Shown piece after piece: positions 17,808-26,705 of a DNA stretch of 64,000 nt. This DNA comes from Planctomycetota bacterium (GTDB taxonomy: Bacteria > Planctomycetota > Phycisphaerae > Phycisphaerales > SM1A02). The notes under the pieces are model-generated. The model had not been told where the DNA came from, searched no databases, and saw nothing but the letters and a program-made list of their open reading frames with translations. The stretch covers positions 30,438-94,437 of the forward strand of contig JADFSH010000001.1 of assembly GCA_022560875.1 (NCBI GenBank), in the 5' to 3' direction. Positions within the stretch are counted from its first letter, which is position 1; every line of letters begins with the position of its first letter. Made by a program: the position numbers and the translations under genes.

Positions 17808-18547
17808 GCGAACCGGTGATCAATGTCGCATCGTGGATGTACGAAGGGATATGGTCGGGCCTGACGGAGTATTTCCGGGTGCCCAGAAAAGCGCCCTCGA
17901 TTCCGGCAAGGCGGGCAGGCGGGGGGGAGACCCATGAGTCGTTCCGTCCTGCGGCGGGATTCCTCGGCTACCTGAAGTTCTTTTTCTGGTTGATCTGCGT
18001 GCTCATCCTCGTTGGGCTGATTATCCTGTCGATCACCATTATGATCACGGAGTTCTCGCTCGGCGTAATCTTGCTGCTGGTGTTTCTCGTCGTCATCTTG
18101 CTGCCAGCTTCTGTCGCCTATCTCGCCATTCATCTCCGGTATGACACGACCTGGTACGTGATGACCGACCGGAGCCTTCGGATACGGCGGGGAATCTGGG
18201 TGATTCACGAGACCACGATCACCTTCGAAAACATCCAGAACGTCAGCGTCAGCCAGGGGCCGTTGCAGCGATATTTCGGCATCTCCGATGTGGTGGTGGA
18301 GACGGCGGGCGGGGGCGGCGATTCCAAACAGAAGGGGCTGCAGGTTTCCAACCAGGGGATCATCGAGGGCATCGCAAACGCCGATGAGATCCGCGACCGC
18401 ATCCTCAGCCGCATGAGGCAGTCGGTCTCCGCGGGGCTGGGGGACGAGGCAGAAGGGGGCCAGTCGATCGGGAGAGCCAGATGGACGCCCGAGCACCTGA
18501 CCGCCCTCCGTGATATCCGCGCTGAAATCGCCTTGCTGAGCAACTGA
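17804..18547 (+). CDS. Bacterial PH-domain (bPH_2) membrane protein, second of pair
   Basis: 247 residues, translationally coupled to the previous gene by an ATGA overlap. An N-terminal cytoplasmic segment of about 55 residues is followed by two membrane helices (FFFWLICVLILVGLIILSIT and FSLGVILLLVFLVVILLPAS). The bPH_2 core reads TWYVMTDRSLRIRRGIWVIH, ETTITFENIQNVSVSQGPLQ, RYFGISDVVVETAGGGG. The C-terminal helix TPEHLTALRDIRAEIALL resembles the tail of the upstream protein (ALLREIRDELKGM), which suggests pairing. In Bacillus the related YdbS and YdbT are also adjacent genes. Molecular role not known. Confidence 0.82.
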   Translation: MSEPVINVASWMYEGIWSGLTEYFRVPRKAPSIPARRAGGGETHESFRPAAGFLGYLKFFFWLICVLILVGLIILSITIMITEFSLGVILLLVFLVVILLPASVAYLAIHLRYDTTWYVMTDRSLRIRRGIWVIHETTITFENIQNVSVSQGPLQRYFGISDVVVETAGGGGDSKQKGLQVSNQGIIEGIANADEIRDRILSRMRQSVSAGLGDEAEGGQSIGRARWTPEHLTALRDIRAEIALLSN

Positions 18548-18566
18548 CGGGGTTTAATTCTGGAAA

Positions 18567-18626
18567 GTGGCACGGGCATCTTGCCCGTGCGATAATCCCC
18601 ACGAAGGGGCAAGATGCCCGTGCCAC
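18567..18626. repeat. 20-base inverted repeat with nested hairpins
   Basis: Arms at 18567-18586 (GTGGCACGGGCATCTTGCCC) and 18607-18626 are exact reverse complements, separated by 20 bases. Each arm also folds on itself: CACGGGCA-TCT-TGCCCGTG at 18571-18589 on the left, and GGGCA-AGA-TGCCC on the right. No T-run follows. The form fits a mobile palindromic unit or REP-like element; it sits 36 bases before the thyA start. Confidence 0.75.
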
Positions 18627-18662
18627 CCTGACTATCCTGATAACCCAAACCGACAATCCCCC

Positions 18663-19469
18663 ATGCGACAATACCTCGATCTTCTCAGACACATCCTCGA
18701 CCACGGCGTGGAAAAGTCCGACCGCACGGGTACGGGCACCCGGAGCGTATTCGGCTATCAGATGCGTTGCGATCTCGAACGGGGCTTTCCCCTGCTCACT
18801 ACGAAGAAGCTCCACCTCAAGTCGATCATTCACGAGCTGCTGTGGTTTCTCGCCGGGGACACCAACATCGCCTACCTCAACCAGCACGGCGTGAAAATCT
18901 GGGATGAATGGGCAGACGAACACGGCGATCTTGGACCCGTGTACGGCCATCAATGGCGATCCTGGCCCGCCCCCGCCCCCGGAAGTGAAGACCGCTCGAT
19001 CGATCAGATCAGCGCCCTCATCGAGAACATCGCAACCGACCCCGACTCGCGCCGCCATATCGTCTGCGCCTGGAATGTCGCCGACGTCCGGCATATGGCC
19101 CTGCCCCCCTGTCACACGATGTTTCAGTTTTATGTGGCTGAGGGCCGGCTTTCCTGCCAGCTATACCAGCGTTCGGCGGATGTCTTTCTCGGCGTGCCCT
19201 TCAATATCGCCTCCTACGCCCTGCTCACCATGATGGTCGCCCAGGTGACGGGATATGAACCGGGCGAGTTCATTCATACCTTCGGGGATGTGCACCTGTA
19301 CGCCAACCACTTCGAGCAGGCCGACGAGCAGCTTGCGCGTGATCCTCGCCCGCTGCCGGAGATGCGGATCAACCCCGAGGTGAAGTCAATCTTCGATTTC
19401 AAGTACGAGGATTTTGAGCTGCGTAACTACCATCCGCATCCGCACATCAAGGCCCAAGTGGCGGTGTGA
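18663..19469 (+). CDS. thyA: Thymidylate synthase
   Basis: Makes dTMP from dUMP with methylene-tetrahydrofolate. 268 residues from the ATG at 18663 ([20 protein letters not shown]), close to the 264 of E. coli. Catalytic Cys150 lies in [13 protein letters not shown]. Other family blocks: [53 protein letters not shown] and [12 protein letters not shown]. The frame is open upstream into the inverted repeat, but that part is not protein-like. folA follows after an intervening opposite-strand gene; its product recycles the dihydrofolate made here. Confidence 0.97.
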   Translation: MRQYLDLLRHILDHGVEKSDRTGTGTRSVFGYQMRCDLERGFPLLTTKKLHLKSIIHELLWFLAGDTNIAYLNQHGVKIWDEWADEHGDLGPVYGHQWRSWPAPAPGSEDRSIDQISALIENIATDPDSRRHIVCAWNVADVRHMALPPCHTMFQFYVAEGRLSCQLYQRSADVFLGVPFNIASYALLTMMVAQVTGYEPGEFIHTFGDVHLYANHFEQADEQLARDPRPLPEMRINPEVKSIFDFKYEDFELRNYHPHPHIKAQVAV

Positions 19470-19487
19470 GCCGTCATTCTTTTCATG

Positions 19488-19517
19488 AAAAAAGCCGCAT
19501 GATTCGACTCATGCGGC
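19488..19517 (-). terminator. Terminator for the minus-strand metallo-hydrolase gene
   Basis: Arms GCCGCATGA (19494-19502) and TCATGCGGC (19509-19517) form a 9-base-pair stem; on the minus strand it is followed by TTTTTT (19493-19488). It lies between the convergent thyA and metallo-hydrolase genes, 46 bases past the latter's stop. Confidence 0.85.
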
Positions 19518-19562
19518 CAAAGTTCAATTTCATTCACGATGAAGACCGTACGCTCGATGTGG

Positions 19563-20483
19563 TTATTCCATGACGGCGGTGGTAATTGAGTCATACACGA
19601 TGCCGACGAAGACGTCGGGCTGCATGAATCCGTTACCCCACTTCTCATCGAGGGCCGCCGTCGGCTTGGCAATGATAATTTCACCTCTGTTCTTGCCTTG
19701 CCGGACCATCGGCAGAATTGTCTGATACACCGTCGTGAGCATGTCGCGATATTCGCGCAGTTCGGCGACATTCGACAGCGGCCCGTGCCCGGGAATGATC
19801 TTCGTCTCGTCATCGGCGATTTTCAGCACCTGCTCGACGGCATTGATCATGCCTCGAATTCTTCCCCCGGTTGATACGTCGATGAATGGGTACATGCCGT
19901 TGAAAAACGTGTCGCCCGTGTGGATGACGTTGTCGTTGCGGAAATGGATGATCGCATCGCCGTCCGTATGAGCGTTCGGCACATGGAAAACGTGGATGTC
20001 GTCACCATTGAAGTGAAACGTCATTGAATTGGTAAACGTGATCTCGGGCAGGGCGGCTTCCGGTGAAGGCGGCACCGTTCTATCGAACGCCTTCATGAAC
20101 TGCTCCGTGCTCATCCGAACCCGCACATTCTCATGAGCCACGAGGAGGGCGCCTTCGCCATTGATGTTCTCATTGCCCCCCACATGATCTCCGTGCCAAT
20201 GGGTGTTGATGAGGAACTTCACCGGCTTGTCGGTGATTTCCTTGATCGCGGCGAGGATCTTCTCCGTGAGCGGGGCGAACTGATCGTCGATCATGAACGT
20301 GCCGTCATTGCCCACGCAGAGGCCGATGTTGCCGCCCGATCCCATCAGCATGTAGATACTTTCGGTGACCTTGACGGGCTTGATCTCGACGTCTGAAAAG
20401 TCCCGGTCCTGTGCCACGACGGAACCGCACACACTCGCGAGCAGCGCTGATGCGGCAAAGGTCTGGATCATACGATTCTTCAT
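19563..20483 (-). CDS. Exported metallo-beta-lactamase-fold hydrolase
   Basis: 306 residues with a signal peptide (MIQTFAASALLASVCGSVVAQ). The zinc motif is THWHGDHVGG (H95, H97, D99, H100), with further ligands in PNAHTDGDAIIHF, VIHTGDTFFNG and IIPGHGPLS. This matches the cyclase/quinoprotein-type subgroup of periplasmic MBL-fold proteins, which are usually annotated only as hydrolases; substrate is unknown. It lies opposite to thyA and folA, divergent from folA with about 135 bases between, and ends at its own terminator. Antibiotic hydrolysis is not implied: the B1 beta-lactamase-specific residues cannot be assigned with confidence. Confidence 0.87.
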   Translation of the reverse strand: MKNRMIQTFAASALLASVCGSVVAQDRDFSDVEIKPVKVTESIYMLMGSGGNIGLCVGNDGTFMIDDQFAPLTEKILAAIKEITDKPVKFLINTHWHGDHVGGNENINGEGALLVAHENVRVRMSTEQFMKAFDRTVPPSPEAALPEITFTNSMTFHFNGDDIHVFHVPNAHTDGDAIIHFRNDNVIHTGDTFFNGMYPFIDVSTGGRIRGMINAVEQVLKIADDETKIIPGHGPLSNVAELREYRDMLTTVYQTILPMVRQGKNRGEIIIAKPTAALDEKWGNGFMQPDVFVGIVYDSITTAVME

Positions 20484-20618
20484 GAAACTATACTCCGGCT
20501 ATCGTAAATGGATGGTTGGTTGAAGGGCCGTCGATTATAGTTGATTGTCCTGCCGTTGGTACCATCATTCCCGCGGCTGAGTCCCGGATATCCCCCGGAA
20601 ATTCCACGAGAAACACAC

Positions 20619-21116
20619 GTGCCCCTGACCATCATCGTCGCCATGTCTGAGAACCGGGTTATCGGTCGCGATGGCGATCTGCCATGGCGTCTGCCCGAAG
20701 ACCTCAAACGCTTCAAGCGACTCACCACCGGGCACCATGTCATCATGGGGCGAAAGACCTTCGAGACGCTCGGCAGGCCCCTTCCGAACCGGACCAACAT
20801 CGTCATCACCCGCCGTCAGGACTTTCCCGCCCCGGGTGATATCCGCATCGCCCACTCCCTCGAAGAGGCTCTGGGGTTGGCCGAGTCAGATGTCGAGCCG
20901 TTCGTGCTGGGGGGCGGGGAGATTTACGCCCTGGCTCTTCCGCTCGCTGGTCGTCTGGAACTCACGGTCATCCACGCGACGATTCCGGGCGACACGTATT
21001 TTCCTGACTATGACGAGAGCGAATGGACACTGGTTGCTGATGATCGCCATGAAGCTGATGAGAACCATGAACACCCGTTCAGCTTTCGCACTTACCAGCG
21101 TGAGAGGCCGGGGTGA
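20619..21116 (+). CDS. folA: Dihydrofolate reductase
   Basis: NADPH-dependent reduction of dihydrofolate. GTG at 20619 (read as Met, then PLTIIVAMSENRVIGRDGDL) gives 165 residues, near the usual 160; the open frame upstream to 20541 is not conserved. Motifs: LPWRLPEDLKRFKRLT with the substrate-binding acidic residue, HHVIMGRKTFETLGRPLP with the NADPH-binding MGRKT, VLGGGEIYALALP, and the C-terminal HPFSFRTYQR. Partner of thyA, which lies 1.1 kb upstream on the same strand but is separated from it by the opposite-strand hydrolase gene. Confidence 0.95.
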   Translation: MPLTIIVAMSENRVIGRDGDLPWRLPEDLKRFKRLTTGHHVIMGRKTFETLGRPLPNRTNIVITRRQDFPAPGDIRIAHSLEEALGLAESDVEPFVLGGGEIYALALPLAGRLELTVIHATIPGDTYFPDYDESEWTLVADDRHEADENHEHPFSFRTYQRERPG

Positions 21117-21248
21117 TGTCATGAGGATTGCGGGACTGGTTTTCAACGTGATATGTACAGGCCAATGAAATGAAGACATGATTGATGATATGTGTTTTTT
21201 CTCATTCTTTCGTGATACGCTTCTTCGATGCCCACCGCCGGAGAAACG

Positions 21249-22232
21249 ATGAAACAAAGCTTTTTTCCCGCCCTCCCGGGTCTGAGCGGCTTGCTCATAC
21301 TGTCCATACTCGGAGGCATGCAGGACTCGACCCAGCCGGCCCCCGCTCAGGATGATTCTTCTCCCTACGTGGTCGTGCTGGGCATTGCCCAGGATGCGGG
21401 CTATCCGCAGGCAGGCTGTCACAAGGCATGTTGCGAGGCGGTCTGGAATGGTGATGTCGAGCCGAAGCATGTCTCATGTCTCGCCCTGGTCGATCCCCGG
21501 ACGAACAAACGCTGGCTGTTCGATGCCACCCCTGATTTCCGTGAGCAGCTCCGCATGCTCGATGAAATCGCCCCCCCGCCCCTGGGTGCCAAGGCTCCGG
21601 CCCTGGACGGGATTTTTCTCACTCACGCTCATATCGGGCATTACACGGGACTCATGTTCCTCGGGCACGAGTCGATCGGGGCGGATAAGGTCGAGGTGTA
21701 CACGATGCCTCGCATGAGGGGTTTTTTGTCCACAAACGGGCCGTGGGAGCAACTGGTGAGCTACAAGAACATCAAGCTGCGCCCCCTTCAGGACGGGATG
21801 CCCGTGCGTCTGACCGATCAATTGTTTGTGACGCCTATTCGTGTGCCGCACCGTGAGGAGTTCAGTGAGGTGGTGGGTTATCGCATCGACGGTCCGAACG
21901 CGGCGGTGCTCTTTATCCCCGACATCGACAAGTGGGAGAAATGGAATCAACGGATCGAGAACGTGATCCTCACCGTTGATTATGCCTTCATCGACGGCAC
22001 GTTCTATGCCAATGGTGAGATTCCGAACCGCGACATGTCACAGATTCCGCATCCGTTCATCGAGGAGAGCATGGAGCGTTTTCGACGCCTGCCGGATGAG
22101 CAGCGGGCGAAGATCCGCTTCATTCACCTGAATCACACCAATCCCGCCCTCCAGCCGGGCAGCGATGCCCGGAAGGCGATTGAAGCTGCTGGGATGCATA
22201 TTGCCTCCGAAGGCGAGAGGGTGAAGCTGTAG
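21249..22232 (+). CDS. PqqB-like metallo-beta-lactamase-fold hydrolase, exported
   Basis: 327 residues from ATG at 21249, chosen because GGAGA lies about six bases ahead; an upstream ATG at 21228 is in frame. After a signal-like segment (LPGLSGLLILSILGGMQ) the protein reads VVVLGIAQDAGYPQAGCHKACC, then LFDATPDFREQL and the metal site LTHAHIGHYTGLMFLG. RVPHREEFSEVVGY and FIPDIDKW follow. 'LGtAQDGGvPQ.GC.C..C' and 'THaHiGHY.GL' mark the PqqB/phosphodiesterase-like branch. No other pqq gene is near and homologues are often exported hydrolases of unknown substrate, so a role in PQQ making is unlikely. Confidence 0.83.
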   Translation: MKQSFFPALPGLSGLLILSILGGMQDSTQPAPAQDDSSPYVVVLGIAQDAGYPQAGCHKACCEAVWNGDVEPKHVSCLALVDPRTNKRWLFDATPDFREQLRMLDEIAPPPLGAKAPALDGIFLTHAHIGHYTGLMFLGHESIGADKVEVYTMPRMRGFLSTNGPWEQLVSYKNIKLRPLQDGMPVRLTDQLFVTPIRVPHREEFSEVVGYRIDGPNAAVLFIPDIDKWEKWNQRIENVILTVDYAFIDGTFYANGEIPNRDMSQIPHPFIEESMERFRRLPDEQRAKIRFIHLNHTNPALQPGSDARKAIEAAGMHIASEGERVKL

Positions 22233-22301
22233 GGAACTTTCCGTGGCCTTCCCCGGTACAATGGCAAATGATCTGACATGCCATTATTCACATGGGAGAA
22301 A

Positions 22302-23144
22302 ATGAAGATGCATTTGAAGAATCGAAACGGGATGGGTGTCGCAATTGTCTGCACCCTGATTTTGCATGCGGGCGCGAGCGCTCAGACAACTCAGCCCACC
22401 TCGAGGCCGGCAGCGGATGACAATCCCCCTGCTGAGGGCTTCGATCTCGAAGGCTCCGATGCCAGAGCCATCGCCATTGCCGATGCAGTCATGGAGAAAA
22501 TGGGGGGGCGCAAGGCGTGGGATGACACCCGCTACATCGCGTGGAAGTTTTTCGGTTTTCGAATGCACTACTGGGATAAACACACCGGCGACATTCGTGT
22601 GGAGTTCGAGCGCGAAGGTGTCCGAACCGTTGTCCTTGCAAATCTTAATACGAAAAACGGAACCGCGTGGATCGATGGAAAGGAAATCACGGATAAGGAA
22701 GAATTGTCCGGCATGATGGATCGTGCGAAATCATGGTGGATCAACGACGCCTACTGGCTGGTCATGCCTTACAAGCTCAAGGACTCGGGGGTGACGCTGA
22801 AGTATGCCGGGGAGAAGGACATGGAAAACGGGCGGGCTGCGGACGTGCTGGTGCTGACCTTCGACTCGGTGGGCAACACCCCCGAAAACAAGTACGAGGT
22901 CTTCGTAGCCAAGGACTCAGGGTTGGTGGAGCAGTGGGCGTATTTCAGAACCGCTGCGGACGAAGAGGCCGGGATGACCACGCCCTGGCAGAATTGGGAA
23001 CGGCATGGGAACATCCTCCTCTCCGCCGATCGGGGGATGCGGCAGGGGCGGCCCTCCAGACATACCGATGTCGGAGTGTTCAAGACCCTGCCAGAATCGG
23101 TCTTCACCGATCCCGGACCTGTGGATTTTCCCATCTCGGAGTGA
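22302..23144 (+). CDS. Exported protein of unknown function
   Basis: About 280 residues. Start at 22302 or 22308, behind GGGAG at about 22294-22298. A signal peptide (MGVAIVCTLILHAGASAQ) is followed by a Thr/Pro-rich linker and a domain beginning AIADAVMEKMGGRKAWDDTR. The rest is rich in beta strands with many Trp and Tyr (IAWKFFGFRMHYWDKHTGDI, AKSWWINDAYWLVMPYKLKD). This layout is like the LolA-fold family of exported proteins annotated as outer-membrane-lipoprotein-sorting-like, but the match is only by impression. It lies in line with the PqqB-like gene 69 bases upstream. Confidence 0.65.
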   Translation: MKMHLKNRNGMGVAIVCTLILHAGASAQTTQPTSRPAADDNPPAEGFDLEGSDARAIAIADAVMEKMGGRKAWDDTRYIAWKFFGFRMHYWDKHTGDIRVEFEREGVRTVVLANLNTKNGTAWIDGKEITDKEELSGMMDRAKSWWINDAYWLVMPYKLKDSGVTLKYAGEKDMENGRAADVLVLTFDSVGNTPENKYEVFVAKDSGLVEQWAYFRTAADEEAGMTTPWQNWERHGNILLSADRGMRQGRPSRHTDVGVFKTLPESVFTDPGPVDFPISE

Positions 23145-23236
23145 TGCCCAAGGGGACACGTTGCCCTACGTCCTTGCCTTCCCCCTTTTGCTTCGATGCC
23201 TACAGAGTTCGCCCATCATGAGGAGTGAGATAAAAC

Positions 23237-24100
23237 ATGACTGACGTGAACAGTATCGCGGTGATCGGCGCCGGCACCATGGGGGGCGGCATTGCCCTGA
23301 CGACCGCGATGAGCAGTATCAAAGCCTCCCTGATCGATGTCAGCCCCGACCAGCTTGAACGAGCGAAAACCTATCACGCGAAGACCCTGGCCCGCAATGT
23401 CGAGAAACAACGTATGACGCAGGCTGAGGCTGATGAGGCCGCCGGGCGTATCAGCTACCACTCCGACATGGCCGAAGCCAAAGACGCCGACTGGGCGATC
23501 GAGGCGGCGACGGAGAACATGGACCTCAAGAAGAGGATCTTCGCACAGATGCTTTCAACGTTTGGCGAGAACGTGGTGCTGGCGACCAACACGTCATCGA
23601 TTTCCATCACCGCCCTCGCCGCGAGCGTGGCCGAGGCCGCATACCGGGTCATCGGAATGCACTTTTTCAATCCTGTTCCCGTGATGAAGCTGGTGGAGGT
23701 GATCAAGGGTCTCGACACCAGCAAAGAGACGACCCAGCGGACGTTGCACTTAGTCCAGGCGATGGGCAAGACACCGGTTCCCGCCAACGACCGTCCCGGT
23801 TTCGTCTCCAACCGTATCCTCATGCCCATGATCAACGAGGCGTTTTACGCGTGGATGGAAGGCGTTGCAGAGCCCGCCCATATCGACGAGATCATGACGC
23901 TGGGCATGGCCCACCCCATGGGCCCGCTGCGCCTGGCCGACCTGATCGGCCTGGATGTCTGCCACGACATCATGATGGTGCTGTACGAGGGACTCGGTCA
24001 GGACAAGTACTTCCCCTGCCCGCTCTTACGGCAACTTGTCGCGGCGGGAAAGCTGGGCAACAAGTCGGGCAAGGGCGTGTACGACTACTCAAAGGGCTGA
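23237..24100 (+). CDS. 3-hydroxybutyryl-CoA / 3-hydroxyacyl-CoA dehydrogenase
   Basis: NAD-dependent oxidation of 3-hydroxyacyl-CoA (or the reverse) in fatty-acid or butyrate metabolism. 287 residues, the normal length of the stand-alone enzyme. The Rossmann loop is IAVIGAGTMGGGIA; then ATNTSSISITALAA, RVIGMHFFNPVPVMKLVEVI with the catalytic His, and NDRPGFVSNRILMPMINEAF. The C-terminal domain ends NKSGKGVYDY. An AGGAG site at 23221-23225 precedes the start. Enoyl-CoA hydratase, thiolase and acyl-CoA dehydrogenase genes are absent here, so the direction of use is not known. Confidence 0.92.
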   Translation: MTDVNSIAVIGAGTMGGGIALTTAMSSIKASLIDVSPDQLERAKTYHAKTLARNVEKQRMTQAEADEAAGRISYHSDMAEAKDADWAIEAATENMDLKKRIFAQMLSTFGENVVLATNTSSISITALAASVAEAAYRVIGMHFFNPVPVMKLVEVIKGLDTSKETTQRTLHLVQAMGKTPVPANDRPGFVSNRILMPMINEAFYAWMEGVAEPAHIDEIMTLGMAHPMGPLRLADLIGLDVCHDIMMVLYEGLGQDKYFPCPLLRQLVAAGKLGNKSGKGVYDYSKG

Positions 24101-24281
24101 GCCATTCACACTCAAGTTAGCGATCGTTACAGGGGGTCATCATTCGGCAGCACATCTAGTATCGCGGGAAGTTTCAGCCGATAGGGGAGATACGCCCACG
24201 AACGGGATAAAATCACCCACCCCTCCCTCAATATCAGGAGGGGCGTCATTGCTCCTCCCTACTGCCCCCTGGAGACCGTTC

Positions 24282-26705
24282 GTGCCCGGACAACCGATCA
24301 AAGCCCTGCTTGATTTCTTCAGCAACATCTGGCTGGGGGTGACGTTGCTGGTCATTCTCTTTGTTTACTGCTCGATTGGATCTGCGGGCGTGCCGACGCG
24401 TCTGAATATCTTCGCTCCCGCAGCCTGGCGGCATGTACGTACGGCACGGGGGATCGAGTTGACGGAGTTTGAGTGGTTTCACTGGTGGCCGTTCGATTTG
24501 ATTATCGCCCTGATCTGTATCACCCTGACGGTCACGACAATTCGGCGCATACCCCTGAAAGTCATCAACCTCGGGGTGTGGATGATTCACAGCGGGATCA
24601 TCATCCTGGCCCTGGGCAGCGTTATTTATTTTGGCACCAAGGTCGAAGGTGATTCACCGGTCGCCCGCCGGCAAGTTGAAATCAAGCTGCCGGACGGGCA
24701 GACCCGCTCCCTGATGGTCAAGCCCGGCAATCAAGTCTCGTTGGTCACGCAGTCAGGCCGATACACCTTTCAAATCACCAGCATCGACCCCCAATGGGAA
24801 TTACTTTCCGGTGCGGATAAGGGAAAAAAGACATACTCAGTCAATCTCTCCGTGCAGACCCCCCAGATGCAGTTCATTCGCCAACTCATTGCGGGTTTCC
24901 CACAATACACCGAGGATCTGATACGCACCGATGATCCGAATCAGCCGTTTCAGCGAGCAGTGAAGGCAACCGGCACGCCCCTGGTGGATGACACGCTGGA
25001 CATTACGCTTGCCTACAATCCGGAAAAGCACTTCTATCTGGTCAACACGCGCGCGATTTATCTCCGCACGCTGGGAAGTCGCGAGTGGATCGAGCGACCG
25101 ATCGAGTCTATGCCGCGCTTCAACGAATATTTTTCATCACACGATGATGTCTGGTTGGCCTCAAACGATCTCATGCCCCGGCTCGACCCGATCGATATCG
25201 CAGTGCCATCCGTCGATGAACACGATCCATTGGCAGGGGTGGATCTGCACGTGACGGGCTTTCTGCCTTATGCCTTTGAGCAGACGCGACGCATTCCCGG
25301 CGGAGCGACACTCGATCCGCTGGTCCGTCTTCGGATTGAGAATACCAGTGGAGGCGTTATCAGGCAGGAGCTTGCGGCGTTTGACCCGGCTTCGCATTCC
25401 GATGCGGAAGGGCTTTTGCATTTCGTCTGGGCCGATTCTCCCGCCGCTGTCGAGCGGTTTCAAGAGATTCGTGATCCCTTGCTGACGATTCGTATTCCGG
25501 AGATGTCCATTGAAATCAATCATGCGATCAGCGAAACGACGGCGCTGAATCCCGAACTCGAATTCACGATCATTGAAGGCACGGATTTCTCCTTTCGCGT
25601 GAATAACTTCCAGGACGGCTTGAGTATCCGCCCCGGGATCACGGATTCTCTGGCGATCATTGAGATTCAATCACCTGAAAAGACATTCACACGCTGGGTA
25701 TTCGCCGATCCGAAATTCACACGCGACCTGCCCATGCAGGACGTCATGGGCGGGCACGACGAGGAAATTCCGGTTGATGATCGGATCATCACGACTTACA
25801 CGCCCGGTCGTCGTCCCGCCCCGTTAACCATCGTGGCCGGTCCCCGGGAGGAGGACCTTCATCTGCTCACGACGTTGAGTCCGGGCACAGTGTCATTTCA
25901 GCAGATCAGGGTGGGAGAAAAAATCGAGTTTGCTCCGGGTAATTCGCTGACAGTAGAGTCGTATCACGCGCGTACTAAAATGGTGACGAAGCCGGCGATT
26001 ACACCCCGCGCCCAACGCGATCCCCAAATGACAGCGTTCCTTTCCATGCTTCGGATCAGCCTGCCGGATTCCGGACAAGTGCAATCGACATGGCTTGGAT
26101 ACCACCACTACCCCTTCGCCAGCGGGGATGAGACATTACGAAGATTCGCCTATCAACCCGCGCTGCTGACGCTTGCCGACGGGAGGCGGATTGAGATCAT
26201 GTTCTCACGACAACGCAGACTACTACCCGCGGCAGTGGCGCTGGACGATTTCAGGATAGACACTCACATCGGCGGCTTCACCGGACAGACCTCAAGCATT
26301 CTCGACTGGATCAGCCTCGTGCGATTTCAGGACAAGGATGGGTGGACAGAACCGATGGAGGTGCGTGTCAATGCCCCGCAGGAACACCGCGGGTTGTGGT
26401 TTTTTCAGGCACAATGGGATCCGCCCGATCCTCCTCGTTTTCAAGGTGATGTGGGTTCAAACGGTCTCAACTACACCGTGCTGGGCGTTGGGAATCGAAA
26501 TGGGGTGGCGATTCAGTTACTCGGTTGTTGCATCGCGGTTTTCGGCATGATCTTTGCCTTTTACGTCAAACCGATTCTCAAACGACGCCATCAGACTGCT
26601 GTCCTCGCACGGCCGACTGATAGTCAAGCCGAAAGTGAATTGGAAGAGAATGCGGCATTACCTGAACGTGAACCGGTCACGGTCGGGATGGAGGAATCAC
26701 CATGA
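24282..26705 (+). CDS. resB: ResB-like cytochrome c biogenesis protein
   Basis: System II cytochrome c maturation: ResB/CcsB with CcsA carries haem across the membrane and attaches it to apocytochromes. From GTG at 24282 (PGQPIKALLDFFSNIWLGVT) the protein has about 807 residues. Helices near 10-30, 70-90 and 110-130 are followed by a large extracytoplasmic domain of about 600 residues, and a last helix near 745-770 (AIQLLGCCIAVFGMIFAFYV). The C-terminal element PQEHRGLWFFQAQWDPP is the typical ResB 'N.P....g..fyQ..wd' motif. The frame is open upstream into the previous gene but that part is not membrane-like. An ATGA overlap joins it to ccsA. Confidence 0.87.
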   Translation: MPGQPIKALLDFFSNIWLGVTLLVILFVYCSIGSAGVPTRLNIFAPAAWRHVRTARGIELTEFEWFHWWPFDLIIALICITLTVTTIRRIPLKVINLGVWMIHSGIIILALGSVIYFGTKVEGDSPVARRQVEIKLPDGQTRSLMVKPGNQVSLVTQSGRYTFQITSIDPQWELLSGADKGKKTYSVNLSVQTPQMQFIRQLIAGFPQYTEDLIRTDDPNQPFQRAVKATGTPLVDDTLDITLAYNPEKHFYLVNTRAIYLRTLGSREWIERPIESMPRFNEYFSSHDDVWLASNDLMPRLDPIDIAVPSVDEHDPLAGVDLHVTGFLPYAFEQTRRIPGGATLDPLVRLRIENTSGGVIRQELAAFDPASHSDAEGLLHFVWADSPAAVERFQEIRDPLLTIRIPEMSIEINHAISETTALNPELEFTIIEGTDFSFRVNNFQDGLSIRPGITDSLAIIEIQSPEKTFTRWVFADPKFTRDLPMQDVMGGHDEEIPVDDRIITTYTPGRRPAPLTIVAGPREEDLHLLTTLSPGTVSFQQIRVGEKIEFAPGNSLTVESYHARTKMVTKPAITPRAQRDPQMTAFLSMLRISLPDSGQVQSTWLGYHHYPFASGDETLRRFAYQPALLTLADGRRIEIMFSRQRRLLPAAVALDDFRIDTHIGGFTGQTSSILDWISLVRFQDKDGWTEPMEVRVNAPQEHRGLWFFQAQWDPPDPPRFQGDVGSNGLNYTVLGVGNRNGVAIQLLGCCIAVFGMIFAFYVKPILKRRHQTAVLARPTDSQAESELEENAALPEREPVTVGMEESP

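Noticed and set aside
21249..22232. PQQ cofactor synthesis locus
   Set aside because: Only the PqqB-like fold is present; the protein is exported and no pqqA, C, D or E gene is near.
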